Shown here: positions 1-7,938 of the stretch, one piece after another
Numbering within the stretch: position 1 is the first letter of the stretch
How the letters are laid out: each line of letters begins with the position of its first letter
DNA from: an uncultured Anaerolineaceae bacterium
GTDB lineage: Bacteria; Chloroflexota; Anaerolineae; Promineifilales; Promineifilaceae
Reading direction: 5' to 3'
NCBI GenBank assembly: GCA_937967805.1
Contig: CALBTC010000006.1
Coordinates: 1-17,054, forward strand
DNA: 17,054 bases
Translations under genes and position numbers: made by a program
The notes under the pieces: model-generated
The model's database searches: none
Told to the model about the DNA's origin: nothing
The model's input: only the letters and a program-made list of their open reading frames with translations

Positions 1-1
1 G

Positions 2-1585
2 GAAGCCCGGTTCGATGATTTTCCACACCAATTCTCCGGCGGGATGCGCCAGCGCGTGATGATTGCGATGGCGCTTTCCTGTGAGCCAAAACTGCTGATT
101 GCGGATGAGCCAACAACGGCGCTGGATGTGACCATTCAGGCGCAGATTGTAGCGTTGGTAAAGCAGCTACAAAAAGAGTTTGGCATGGCCGTGATTTGGA
201 TTACGCACGATTTGGGTGTGGTGGCAAACTTGGCAGACCGGGTGGCTGTGATGTACGGCGGACGTATTGTGGAAGAAGGCCGGGTGCATGATATTTATAC
301 GCATACCCGGCATCCTTATACGTTGGGCTTGTTGGGTTCTGTTCCTCGGCTGGATGTACCGGTGCCGGCGATGCTGCAAGAGATTCAGGGTGCGCCGCCG
401 GACCTGCTGCAATCACCTGATGGGTGTGCCTTTGCGCCGCGCTGTGCCTTTGCCGATGATCATTGCCGCACAAATCTGCCGATACAGACGCCAACTGATA
501 TACCAATGCTGAAGTCGGCTTGTTTTATGTGGCAGGATTTAGCGCGAAAGGAGAAGAGGGAAGGGGAAACGGCCGTTTCCACCCCCTATCACGCCACCAC
601 TTCTTCCAATAACAACAACGTTCTCGTCAAAATATCTGGACTCAAAACACATTTCCCTATCCGCAAAGGATTGTTACAGCGTGTCACGGGACATGTTCGC
701 GCCGTCGATGGCGTTGATTTGGTGATTCATCGTGGCGAAACTGTCGGCCTGGTTGGCGAAAGCGGCTGTGGCAAAACAACATTAGGACGCACCGTCTTGC
801 AGTTGTATAGACCCAGCAGCGGCAGCGTCTTTTTCGACAATCAGGAGCTATCCACGCTCAACAAAGGGGATATGCAGCGCATCCGGCGGCGGATGCAAAT
901 GATTTTTCAAGACCCCTTCTCATCCATGAATCCTGGTATGAAGGTGTGGCAAATAATCGGCGAACCGCTGCAAGTTCATGGCGTGACTGATGTTGACGAA
1001 CGCAAGGTACGTGCCGCAGAATTACTGGAGCGTGTGGGGTTAAAACAGAGCCACATCGACCGTTTCCCGCATGAATTTAGCGGCGGTCAGCGGCAGCGTA
1101 TTGTGATTGCGCGTGCCCTGGCGCTCAATCCCGATTTTATCATTTGTGATGAGTCCGTCTCATCTTTGGATGTGTCGATTTAGGCACGGATCATCAACTT
1201 ATTGGAAGAGCTGCAAGCAGACCTGGGCCTCACATACCTGTTTATTGCCCATGATTTGGCGTTGGTACGCCACATTTCTGACCGTGTGGCGGTGATGTAT
1301 CTGGGCAAAATTGTGGAACTGATGGATCGGGATGGCCTGTATAGCAACCCATTGCATCCGTATACGCAGGCATTACTCAGTGCCGTCCCCGTCCCCGACC
1401 CAATGAAGGAAAAGTCGCGTGTGCAGATGGTGCTGCAAGGCGATTTGCCCAGCCCGGCGGCACCACCAAAAGGCTGCCGATTTCACACCCGTTGTCCCAT
1501 TGCTGAAAAAGGTCTTTGTGATGAAAAAGAACCCGAAATCCGCGAAGCGTTTGCAGATCACTGGGTTGCGTGTCATCTAGTTTAG
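2..1585 (+). pseudogene. Fused DppD-DppF-type ABC import ATPase, 5' partial, split by in-frame TAG
   Basis: The reading frame is open from base 2, so the gene enters from the left. The window holds the end of NBD1: signature FSGGMRQR (32-55), Walker B LLIADEP, D-loop, H-loop ITHDLG and the Cys-containing oligopeptide-transporter tail. NBD2 follows, with Walker [10 protein letters not shown] (about 757-783), Q-loop [11 protein letters not shown], signature FSGGQRQR and Walker B FIICDES. A TAG at 1181-1183 then interrupts it. The same frame continues with H-loop FIAHDLALV and a second Cys-rich tail to a normal TAG at 1583-1585. Fused double ATPases of this type (GsiA-like) energise peptide or glutathione importers from the cytoplasmic face. 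The stop replaces a Gln expected in the D-loop region (see amber entry). A truncated product would lack the second H-loop His. NBD2 also reads DESVSSLD where the family usually has DEPVSALD, a possible sign of relaxed constraint. Family assignment is firm; whether it is a true pseudogene or a sequence error cannot be decided here. Confidence 0.9.
1181..1183 (+). other. In-frame amber codon in the D-loop region of NBD2
   Basis: The codons around it read GTG TCG ATT TAG GCA CGG ATC. NBD1 of the same protein has ACC ATT CAG GCG CAG ATT at the matching place, and the family consensus is DVSIQAQ. A single C-to-T change therefore turns CAG (Gln) into TAG. At least four other genes here end in TAG (stops at 1583-1585, 7889-7891, 9765-9767 and 11442-11444), so TAG is an ordinary stop in this genome. 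Confidence 0.92.
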
Positions 1586-1688
1586 ATATTAGTTTGGAGT
1601 TGGGAAAGGAGGCGGACTATAAGCGGATCTCATGGAAGCTGTATTATTAAAGGTATTGTATGAATTTCGAGATAAGGAGAGTTCGGGA
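1586..1688 (+). promoter_or_regulatory. Leader of SBP1 with distal and proximal SD sites
   Basis: The stretch holds a strong SD-like AAAGGAGG (1605-1612) 19 nt before an in-frame ATG at 1632. A second SD, AAGGAGAG (1674-1681), sits correctly before the preferred ATG at 1689. A 10-codon mini-ORF (ATG 1660) spans the second SD and ends in TGA (1690-1692), overlapping the SBP1 start as ATGA. A similar layout precedes SBP2 (6156-6244). I see no convincing -35/-10 pair; the gene may be read through from the ATPase. Confidence 0.5.
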
Positions 1689-3464
1689 ATGAAGAAGAAC
1701 CTTGTTTATTTACTTCTTGCTTTGGTTGGAGCGCTTGTTTTAGCTGCCTGCCAGCCGCAAACAACAACAGTGGAAATAACCCGTGTTATTACTGAAACAG
1801 TGACGGAAGAAGTAGAAGTCACGCGTATGGTTGAAGGCGAGAGCGTTACGGAGACGATTGAAGTGACCCGCGTTGTTGAGGTTGAGGTTCCGGCTGAGGA
1901 TGAAGCCCCATCGGAAGAATCAATGATGACAGCGGAGACAGTGCGTATGTCGATTACGGATGACGAATCTACCATAACTCCATATACCTATGTCACTGGC
2001 TATCCCGGTTGGAACCTGCTGACGCTGCAATATGACACCCTGTACCAGTTCGATCTGGCCGGTGTGCCGCAGCCGTGGCTGGTAACGAATGCAGAAGCCA
2101 GCGAAGATGGTCTGACGGTTACGCTGGATTTGCGCGAGGATGTGACCTGGAATGATGGCGAAGCGCTTACGGCCGAAGATGTGAAGTTTACTTTTGACTA
2201 TTTCAAAGAATTTCCACACGGCCGTTTCACTCGTGACTTAACTCCAGTTGAAGCGACAGAAACAGATAGCGATTACCGTGTCATCCTCACCCTTTCCGCA
2301 CCAACACCCAACTTGGAACAATCTGTCCTGGCTGATGTTCCTATTATGCCTCAACATATTTGGGCCAGCATTGATAACCCGGATGATTTTGTTTTTGACA
2401 GTGTGACTAACGTGGGTTCCGGACCGTACAAAATCGTTGAATACGAACCTGATCAATTCTATCGCTTTGAAGCCAATGCCAACTACTTTGCCGGTGCGCC
2501 AACCGTGAACGAACTGGTGTTAGTGCAGTTTGCCGACGATGCCGGAACGTTGGCTGGTTTCCTGGCTAGCGAAGTAGATATGATGGTTGGGCCAGCCCAG
2601 CCAGAACAGATCGGACTGATGCAGGCGATTGATGGCGTTGAGGTGTCAGAAGGGCCACTATTTACCACGCAGTTGCTCATTTACGATATGGAAAAAGCCC
2701 CCTTTAACAACTTAGCCGTACGACAAGCCATGTCTATGGCAATTGATCGACAGGACATGGTGGATACTATCTACCTGGGCAAGGCTACCGTTGGCAGTGC
2801 CGGTTGGACTCATCCAGTGTCTGCATTCTTTAATGAGAATGTAGTGACTACATATGATCCTGATGCGGCAATGGCACTGCTGGATGAAGCGGGCATTGTG
2901 GATTCGGATGGCGATGGCATTCGGGAGCTGGATGGCGAACCGCTCACCTTTGAGTTTATTGTGGATGGTGGCAACTCGATTCGCTTGCGCATAGCGGAAC
3001 TGACGCGGGAAATGTTGGCTGTGGTTGGCATTAACGCGGAAGTGGTGGCTTTGGAGCGAACGACGCTGGTACAGGCGGTTTGGCCAGACTTTGATGTGAA
3101 TAACGGCCGTAATTACGATATGGCCGTCTTTGGCTGGTCAGCGCCGGTACAGGCTGACCCCATCCGCTTCTCTAGCCTGGTACATTCAGATACATCTATT
3201 GGGTCTATCAATCTGACCGGTTACAGCAGTGAGGCAATGGATGCGCTAGCCAATGAATTGAACCAGACGATTGATCCAGTGCGTCAAGGCGAAATCCTGG
3301 ATGAAATGCAGGTGTTGATGGCTGAAGAACTGCCGTTCATCATGCTTATGTACCCGGATGGTGGTTATGCTTATCGCGCAACCGTTTACGATAACTGGGG
3401 CTTCATGACCGGGCAGGGTGTTTTCCACAAGCTCTCCTTCCTGGATGAGTCAGCACGACCATAA
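1689..3464 (+). CDS. Family 5 extracellular solute-binding lipoprotein (SBP1)
   Basis: A 591-residue peptide/opine/nickel-class binding protein, expected to be lipid-anchored on the outer face of the membrane and to hand ligand to the DppB/DppC pair that follows. The start at 1689 is chosen because it follows AAGGAGAG and begins a normal lipoprotein signal: MKK, a hydrophobic core, lipobox LAAC, lipidated Cys21. An upstream in-frame ATG (1632) would add 19 residues. Residues 28-67 form a stalk with three V/I-E-V/I-T-R units starting at 28, 42 and 57. The SBP_5 domain follows, with the typical LREDVTWNDGEALTAEDVKF segment and an acidic DSDGDGIRELDGE loop (2901-2939) common in the family. No frameshift is seen. 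The ligand is not predictable from sequence; a peptide is the default guess. Confidence 0.93.
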   Translation: MKKNLVYLLLALVGALVLAACQPQTTTVEITRVITETVTEEVEVTRMVEGESVTETIEVTRVVEVEVPAEDEAPSEESMMTAETVRMSITDDESTITPYTYVTGYPGWNLLTLQYDTLYQFDLAGVPQPWLVTNAEASEDGLTVTLDLREDVTWNDGEALTAEDVKFTFDYFKEFPHGRFTRDLTPVEATETDSDYRVILTLSAPTPNLEQSVLADVPIMPQHIWASIDNPDDFVFDSVTNVGSGPYKIVEYEPDQFYRFEANANYFAGAPTVNELVLVQFADDAGTLAGFLASEVDMMVGPAQPEQIGLMQAIDGVEVSEGPLFTTQLLIYDMEKAPFNNLAVRQAMSMAIDRQDMVDTIYLGKATVGSAGWTHPVSAFFNENVVTTYDPDAAMALLDEAGIVDSDGDGIRELDGEPLTFEFIVDGGNSIRLRIAELTREMLAVVGINAEVVALERTTLVQAVWPDFDVNNGRNYDMAVFGWSAPVQADPIRFSSLVHSDTSIGSINLTGYSSEAMDALANELNQTIDPVRQGEILDEMQVLMAEELPFIMLMYPDGGYAYRATVYDNWGFMTGQGVFHKLSFLDESARP

Positions 3465-3465
3465 T

Positions 3466-3530
3466 TCAGTAAATATCAGTAGTTGGTAATCAGTCTGATC
3501 ACTGATTACTGACTACTAGTCACTGATTAC
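3466..3530 (+). repeat. Palindromic TCAGT/ACTGA repeat cluster between SBP1 and DppB1
   Basis: This gap is built from TCAGT (3466, 3476, 3490) and ACTGA (3501, 3508, 3522) units. GTAATCAGT (3486-3494) and ACTGATTAC (3501-3509) form a perfect 9-bp stem with a 6-nt loop, extendable by wobble pairs. TCACTGATTAC is repeated directly at 3499-3509 and 3520-3530, 21 bp apart. No U-tract follows, so it is not an intrinsic terminator. A role in mRNA stability or in lowering permease expression relative to the binding protein is an inference. Confidence 0.7.
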
Positions 3531-3540
3531 GAGTGTATCT

Positions 3541-4515
3541 ATGCTAAGTCAAACACGTGGCAATCGCGTTTTACAATATCTACTGGTGCTGGTGACAGCC
3601 ATTACGATCAACTTTTTACTGCCCCGTTACATGCCGGGGAACCCACTGACGCTGCTGGCTGGAGTAGATGTAGGTGAAATGACACCGGATCAACGAGCTG
3701 AAGTGCTGGAAGAAGCGGGCTTGAATAAGCCGCTTTACGCGCAGTACTTCAGCTATTGGGGCGATTTGCTGACGGGTGATTTTGGCTATTCTTACCGGCA
3801 AAATCGACCGATTACCGAACTATTAATGGATCGTCTGCCCTGGACCCTGTTGATTACAGGAACGGCACTGACGATTTCTGCTTTTTTTGGCGTTATTTTG
3901 GGGGCAATCTCGGCCTGGCGGCGCGCCAGCGTGATGGATGTGAGTATGCTGTGGTCGCTGATTGCGGTTGATTCGGTACCCTCTTTTTGGCTGGGGATGC
4001 TGCTCATTTCGCTGGTGTCGGTGCAGTATGGCTGGCTGCCGTCGTTTGGCGCGGTGACGCCAGCATCAGGTTACGTGGGGATGGAGCGGTTTGTTGATAT
4101 TATCAAACATGCCATTTTGCCTATCATTACGCTTTCGGTGATTAGTACGCCGGGGGTGTACGTGACGATGCGGTATACGATGTTGAGCGTATTGGGCCAG
4201 GATTTTATCCGCACGGCACGGGCGAAGGGATTGAGTGAAACGGCCGTTCTCTTCCGTCACGTCATTCGTAATTCGATGGCTCCCGTGGTGACAGTGCTGA
4301 TGCTGCGGCTCGGTTTTGCGTTCGGTGGTACGGTGGTGATTGAAACTGTGTTCTCTTATCCCGGCCTGGGGCGGCTCATTTTTGAAGCGGTTAGCGGCCG
4401 GGATTACCCGGTGATGCAGGCCGCATTTTTGCTATTTACGATTGCGGTTCTTCTCTCGAATTTGCTGGCAGAACTGCTATATCCACTGCTAGACCCACGG
4501 ACAAAAGAATCATGA
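3541..4515 (+). CDS. DppB-type ABC import permease (cassette 1)
   Basis: A 324-residue inner-membrane subunit of a peptide-class importer. An N-terminal membrane segment (about 11-28) precedes the extracytoplasmic stretch with PGNPLTLLAG. A further hydrophobic block runs from about residue 100 to the end. The cytoplasmic EAA loop that contacts the ATPase is at about 222-240 (IRTARAKGL then FRHVIRN). The protein ends in the usual LLDPR motif. Length and layout are normal for the family. It starts with ATG 76 nt after SBP1, and its TGA overlaps the next start as ATGA, so translation of the two permeases is probably coupled. No clear SD is seen directly before the ATG. Confidence 0.93.
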   Translation: MLSQTRGNRVLQYLLVLVTAITINFLLPRYMPGNPLTLLAGVDVGEMTPDQRAEVLEEAGLNKPLYAQYFSYWGDLLTGDFGYSYRQNRPITELLMDRLPWTLLITGTALTISAFFGVILGAISAWRRASVMDVSMLWSLIAVDSVPSFWLGMLLISLVSVQYGWLPSFGAVTPASGYVGMERFVDIIKHAILPIITLSVISTPGVYVTMRYTMLSVLGQDFIRTARAKGLSETAVLFRHVIRNSMAPVVTVLMLRLGFAFGGTVVIETVFSYPGLGRLIFEAVSGRDYPVMQAAFLLFTIAVLLSNLLAELLYPLLDPRTKES

Positions 4516-5393
4516 CAACGACAACTGTTTCTCCTACAAAATTAGCGAAACCACATTACCGTCGTTCGCGGCTGACGCCGACAAATGTAGCGGCCGTTTT
4601 GGGGCTGCTGCTGATATTGGGGCTGGTGGGAACGGCCGTGTTTGCTCCCCAAATCAGCCCATATGACCCGACTGTGCGTGTCAGCACCCCCTTTGGTGTA
4701 CCCAGTGCCGAACACAGGCTGGGTACCAATGACATTGGCCAGGACATTTTTAGTGAGTTGATTTATGGAACCCGCGCCTCGCTCATTGTGGGGGTAACGG
4801 CCGCTTTGGTGGCGATGTTAATTGGCACAATTGTTGGCTTGATTGCCGGTTATGATCAACGTCTAGGCAGCATTCTCTTGCGCGGCGTGGACATTGTCTT
4901 GGTGCTTCCTTTTTTGCCCTTGCTGATTGTGCTGTCGGCGTATCTTGGCCGCAGTTTGCTCAACACCGTGATTATCATTGGTTTGTTGAGTTGGGCGGGA
5001 ACGGCCAGAGTGATCCGTTCGCAGGTGCTGACGATTGTGAAACAAGATTACGTATTGGCGGCTCGTGCTGTTGGTGCCTCTGATCGTCATATCATCTTTC
5101 GCCATATTTTGCCTCAGGTTTTGCTGTTGGCAATTGGTCAGTTTGTGCAGGCTACCAGCCGAGCAATTTTGCTGGAAGCGTCTCTCAGTTTTCTGGGATT
5201 GGGCGATCCGCTGCAAAAAAGCTGGGGTACGGTTTTGTATTGGGCGCAGGTTCGTGGTGCCTTTCTTACCCCGGCCTGGTTGTGGTGGGTGCTGCCACCT
5301 GGCATCCTAATTACGGTTTCGGCTTTGGGCTTTGCGATGATAGGCTTTGCCCTGGAACAGAAAGTTGATCCTCGATTGAAGCAAAGTCGATAA
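4512..5393 (+). CDS. DppC-type ABC import permease (cassette 1)
   Basis: A 293-residue partner of the preceding permease; the two would form the transmembrane channel. A cytoplasmic N-terminus with RRSRLTP precedes the first membrane helix (about 26-46). The family signature HRLGTNDIGQDIFSELIYGTR region is at about 68-88. The EAA loop is at about 180-200 (LAARAVGAS then FRHILPQ), and the C-terminus has the usual VDPRLKQ. The start overlaps the previous stop by 4 nt (ATGA at 4512-4515). Everything expected is present and there is no sign of decay, in contrast to the ATPase upstream. Confidence 0.94.
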   Translation: MTTTTVSPTKLAKPHYRRSRLTPTNVAAVLGLLLILGLVGTAVFAPQISPYDPTVRVSTPFGVPSAEHRLGTNDIGQDIFSELIYGTRASLIVGVTAALVAMLIGTIVGLIAGYDQRLGSILLRGVDIVLVLPFLPLLIVLSAYLGRSLLNTVIIIGLLSWAGTARVIRSQVLTIVKQDYVLAARAVGASDRHIIFRHILPQVLLLAIGQFVQATSRAILLEASLSFLGLGDPLQKSWGTVLYWAQVRGAFLTPAWLWWVLPPGILITVSALGFAMIGFALEQKVDPRLKQSR

Positions 5394-5410
5394 AGAATCG
5401 ATGGAGGGAT

Positions 5411-6157
5411 ATGACAACTATTTTAATGTTAGCCAGTTTTGGTTTGGAGATTGTGGAGTGTGGCGGGGCGTTAGCACGGCACGTGCAGGCTGGGGATGAC
5501 GTGAAAACGGCCGTTTTGCTCTCTCGCCCCAAAAGCCGTTCTCAGGTCGTGGAGGCTGCTGGTATCCTGGGAATCGAAGCGGTTGAATTTCTCGATTTTC
5601 CGTATGGCGAATGGACAGTGGACGTGGCCTGGAAGGAGCGCATCGTCGAGCTGGTGCGCCGGGTGCGGCCAGATATTGTGATTACCCAAGACCCCCACCA
5701 TGCCCAACATGACCTCGATCCAGACCGCCGCCTCATCGCCTTGCTCTACACCGAATCATTTGCGCTGGCCGGGCGTGATTGGCACGTGGACGCTTGTGGT
5801 GGACATGCTCCGCATCTGGTAAAGGCCATCTATTACATGACGCCAGAACATGCGAACTGCATTGTGGAAATCAGCCAAACCTTTGCCTTGAAGCAGCAGG
5901 CGCTGGCCGTGTTGGGTCATCAGTTGGCCTTTAGCGCCCAGATGATTGAAAGATTGGCAACGAAAGAAACCCTGCGCCAGGTGGTGCCTGATTATGATGA
6001 GCTGACCGCAGATAAACGCGCCCTGGGATTGGCACTGCATGGGCAGTTTGACATGGCGCTCTCTTTGGTAAATGGGTTGGCCGGTCATTCCGGTGCGGTT
6101 ATGGGTGAGGCATATCGGCGAGAAGGGGCGTTTGTATTTGACAAACTGTTAGAGTAA
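5411..6157 (+). CDS. PIG-L/LmbE-fold protein lacking the catalytic metal ligands
   Basis: A 248-residue protein with the fold signature of PIG-L/LmbE sugar N-deacetylases. A hydrophobic first strand leads into ECGGALARHVQAGD (15-29), where active members have HPDDE just before the GG. There is a KTAVLLSRP strand (32-40), and a C-terminal KQQALAVLGHQ helix matches the family's K..AL..H.SQ region. The HPDDE motif is replaced by SFGLE (9-13), and the usual HPDH-like zinc site appears as DPDR (103-106). Two active-site elements are thus gone while the scaffold is intact. ATG 5411 follows GGAGGG (5403-5408). It lies 17 nt after DppC1 and ahead of SBP2, inside the transporter locus, which suggests a role with the imported ligand. 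It could be a non-catalytic binder or a divergent enzyme using other residues (for example H96, H97, H100). The reaction is unknown. Confidence 0.8.
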   Translation: MTTILMLASFGLEIVECGGALARHVQAGDDVKTAVLLSRPKSRSQVVEAAGILGIEAVEFLDFPYGEWTVDVAWKERIVELVRRVRPDIVITQDPHHAQHDLDPDRRLIALLYTESFALAGRDWHVDACGGHAPHLVKAIYYMTPEHANCIVEISQTFALKQQALAVLGHQLAFSAQMIERLATKETLRQVVPDYDELTADKRALGLALHGQFDMALSLVNGLAGHSGAVMGEAYRREGAFVFDKLLE

Positions 6158-6244
6158 GGAGGTACTAATTGATCGATCTTGTGACATATGAACCGATTTT
6201 TCCTGATAGATAGAATTGATGAATTCAGAAAAGGAGAGAGACTG
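6156..6244 (+). promoter_or_regulatory. Leader of SBP2, similar to that of SBP1
   Basis: AAGGAGGT (6156-6163) overlaps the stop of the PIG-L-like gene. It is followed by a TTG at 6169 that opens a 14-codon frame ending at 6213. An ATG at 6188 is in frame with SBP2 and would add 19 residues. A second SD, AAGGAGAG (6231-6238), precedes the preferred ATG at 6245. A mini-ORF from ATG 6219 (8 codons) ends in TGA at 6243-6245, overlapping the SBP2 start as TGATG. The order of elements matches the SBP1 leader. Confidence 0.5.
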
Positions 6245-7891
6245 ATGAGAAGGCGACTCGTGATGTTATTTTTTGGTTTAGTGGCGTTGATGTTGTTTGT
6301 TACGGCATGTGGAGGAGGAGCGGCAACAGATACGCCGCCAGAGGAGCCGGTAGATGAGGGGGAAGAAACGGCCGTTGAGGGACCAGAAGCTGTGGAACCA
6401 GAAGCCGATGAATTTACAGAATTGATTGTGGGGGTGGGGGCAGATGGTTACCGTCTGGAAGGAGATGGTGCTGACCTGGGCATTCGTCCCCCAGGACCAG
6501 CCAATATCACAGAACCGCTGGTTCGCATTACCTCTGATTATGAGATAATTCCCTGGCTGGCAGAGAGTTGGGAACAAGTCGATGAAACGACATGGCGTAT
6601 TAATTTGCGTGCGGGAGTCAAGTTCCACAATGGTGACGATTTTAATGCTGAAGCCGCCAAATGGTCAATTGATAAATCAAATCGTTGGTTCCCGCTGTTT
6701 CCTCCGGATGCGGTGACGGTGGTTGATGAGTTGACGCTGGAGATTACGACATCACGGCCGTTTTGGTATATGGCTGAAGCATTATCACATCCCTCCTACG
6801 CTATGTATTCCCCGGCAGGCGATCCAGGAACCACCCCCATTGGCACCGGCCCATTCATGTTAGATGAATACAAGCAAAATGAATTCCTGCGCGTCGTCAG
6901 GTTTGATGATTATTGGGGCGAAACGGCAAAATTGGATGCTGTCACTTTGCGCTTTATTCCCGATAACGGGGCGCGCGTCCTGGCACTGCAATCGGGCGAC
7001 GTGGATATGATTTTGCCTGTGCCGCGAGATAATGTACCTCAAGTAGAAGCGCTGCCAGATGTTGAACTTTACGTCTCAAAGCCAATTGGGTATTGGGCTG
7101 TCTACTTTGCCACTAAAAACCAGGTATCTCCCTTTGACACCCTGAGTGATGTACGGCTGCGGCAGGCGATTAATTATGCCATTGATCGGGAGACCATTGT
7201 AAATCAGGTCTTTGATGGCTATGCTGAAGTAGCCGTGAGCCTGATGCCGCCGACGGTATCGGAGGAAATTGACCAAAACATAAATGGCTTTACCTATGAT
7301 CCGGAAAAGGCACAGGAGCTCTTTGCTGAGGCGGGTTGGACGGATAGTGACGGTGACGGCTTGCTAGATAAAGATGGTGAAACGCTTGCTTTAACGTTGG
7401 TATCTGGTTTCCCTCCTGCAGAAGAGGCAAAACCATTACCGGAGGTGATTCAAGGGCAGCTAAAGGCGATTGGGGTGGATGCTCAACTGGTGGAATTCAA
7501 TGACGTAGGTGCCTATTATGATTTTATTATTGACAGCGGTGAAACACACATGATTATTGAAAGTGGGTCCTGGAATACGCCTGATCTTTCTTTCTTGACT
7601 TTCACCGTGTTCTGCGGCTGCAATCCAGATGGTGAGGCGATCTTGTATGCACGATTCTGGCTCAACGATCAGTTTGCTCAGGGCGTGATGGATTCGCACG
7701 GGGCAACTAACGCGGCTGGGCCCACCGCTGCCGCGCTGAGTTCAACACAAGTAATGATTGATGAGTTTACAGGTGTAGCACCAATCGCCTATGTGCCCCA
7801 GATTGGAGCGGCCTATTCTTACGTGAAGGGTTTTGAGGTCCATCCATCGAATTACAGCCAGGCCTGGAATTTAGTTTTTCTTGAGCGCTAG
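6245..7891 (+). CDS. Family 5 extracellular solute-binding lipoprotein (SBP2)
   Basis: A 548-residue binding protein for the second import cassette. ATG 6245 is preferred because it follows AAGGAGAG with 6-8 nt spacing and begins a compact lipoprotein signal: MRRR, hydrophobic core, lipobox VTAC, Cys22. A Glu/Pro/Asp-rich linker (about 28-55) follows, instead of the T-R repeat stalk of SBP1. The SBP_5 domain shows the typical WRINLRAGVKFHNGD segment, an LRQAINYAIDRETIV helix and an acidic DSDGDGLLDKDGE loop (7343-7381). The C-terminus is complete. The sequence differs clearly from SBP1 across the domain, so the two probably bind different ligands (inference). It is followed after 47 nt by DppB2. 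Confidence 0.93.
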   Translation: MRRRLVMLFFGLVALMLFVTACGGGAATDTPPEEPVDEGEETAVEGPEAVEPEADEFTELIVGVGADGYRLEGDGADLGIRPPGPANITEPLVRITSDYEIIPWLAESWEQVDETTWRINLRAGVKFHNGDDFNAEAAKWSIDKSNRWFPLFPPDAVTVVDELTLEITTSRPFWYMAEALSHPSYAMYSPAGDPGTTPIGTGPFMLDEYKQNEFLRVVRFDDYWGETAKLDAVTLRFIPDNGARVLALQSGDVDMILPVPRDNVPQVEALPDVELYVSKPIGYWAVYFATKNQVSPFDTLSDVRLRQAINYAIDRETIVNQVFDGYAEVAVSLMPPTVSEEIDQNINGFTYDPEKAQELFAEAGWTDSDGDGLLDKDGETLALTLVSGFPPAEEAKPLPEVIQGQLKAIGVDAQLVEFNDVGAYYDFIIDSGETHMIIESGSWNTPDLSFLTFTVFCGCNPDGEAILYARFWLNDQFAQGVMDSHGATNAAGPTAAALSSTQVMIDEFTGVAPIAYVPQIGAAYSYVKGFEVHPSNYSQAWNLVFLER

Positions 7892-7898
7892 TCGATAA

Positions 7899-7933
7899 GA
7901 GAAACCGGATTTCTTCAAGAAACCCGGTTTCTC
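7899..7933 (+). repeat. Long hairpin ending 5 nt before the DppB2 start
   Basis: GAGAAACCGG (7899-7908) pairs with CCGGTTTCTC (7924-7933), a perfect 10-bp stem. Inside it, TTTCT (7910-7914) pairs with AGAAA (7918-7922) after one A/C mismatch, leaving a 3-nt loop. On the + strand it is followed by A residues, not T, so it is not an intrinsic terminator for this operon. It occupies the place where an SD should be. Confidence 0.8.
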
Positions 7934-7938
7934 AAAAA

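Noticed and set aside
1140..1585. Stop-codon reassignment (TAG read as Gln) to explain the ATPase interruption
   Set aside because: TAG ends several other genes here at the expected family length, including this gene's own end, SBP2, DppC2 and the rhodanese gene.
1202..1585. A separate small gene starting at the TTG at 1202
   Set aside because: It is the in-frame remainder of NBD2 (H-loop and tail) and has no SD; a stand-alone product would have no nucleotide-binding site.
1632..1688. ATG at 1632 as the SBP1 start
   Set aside because: It would put 19 residues before a normal lipoprotein signal and its SD is 19 nt away; ATG 1689 has a proper SD. Kept only as an open question in the leader finding.
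3466..3530. A CRISPR-like array
   Set aside because: The units are 5-11 nt, overlapping and palindromic, with no regular repeat-spacer pattern.
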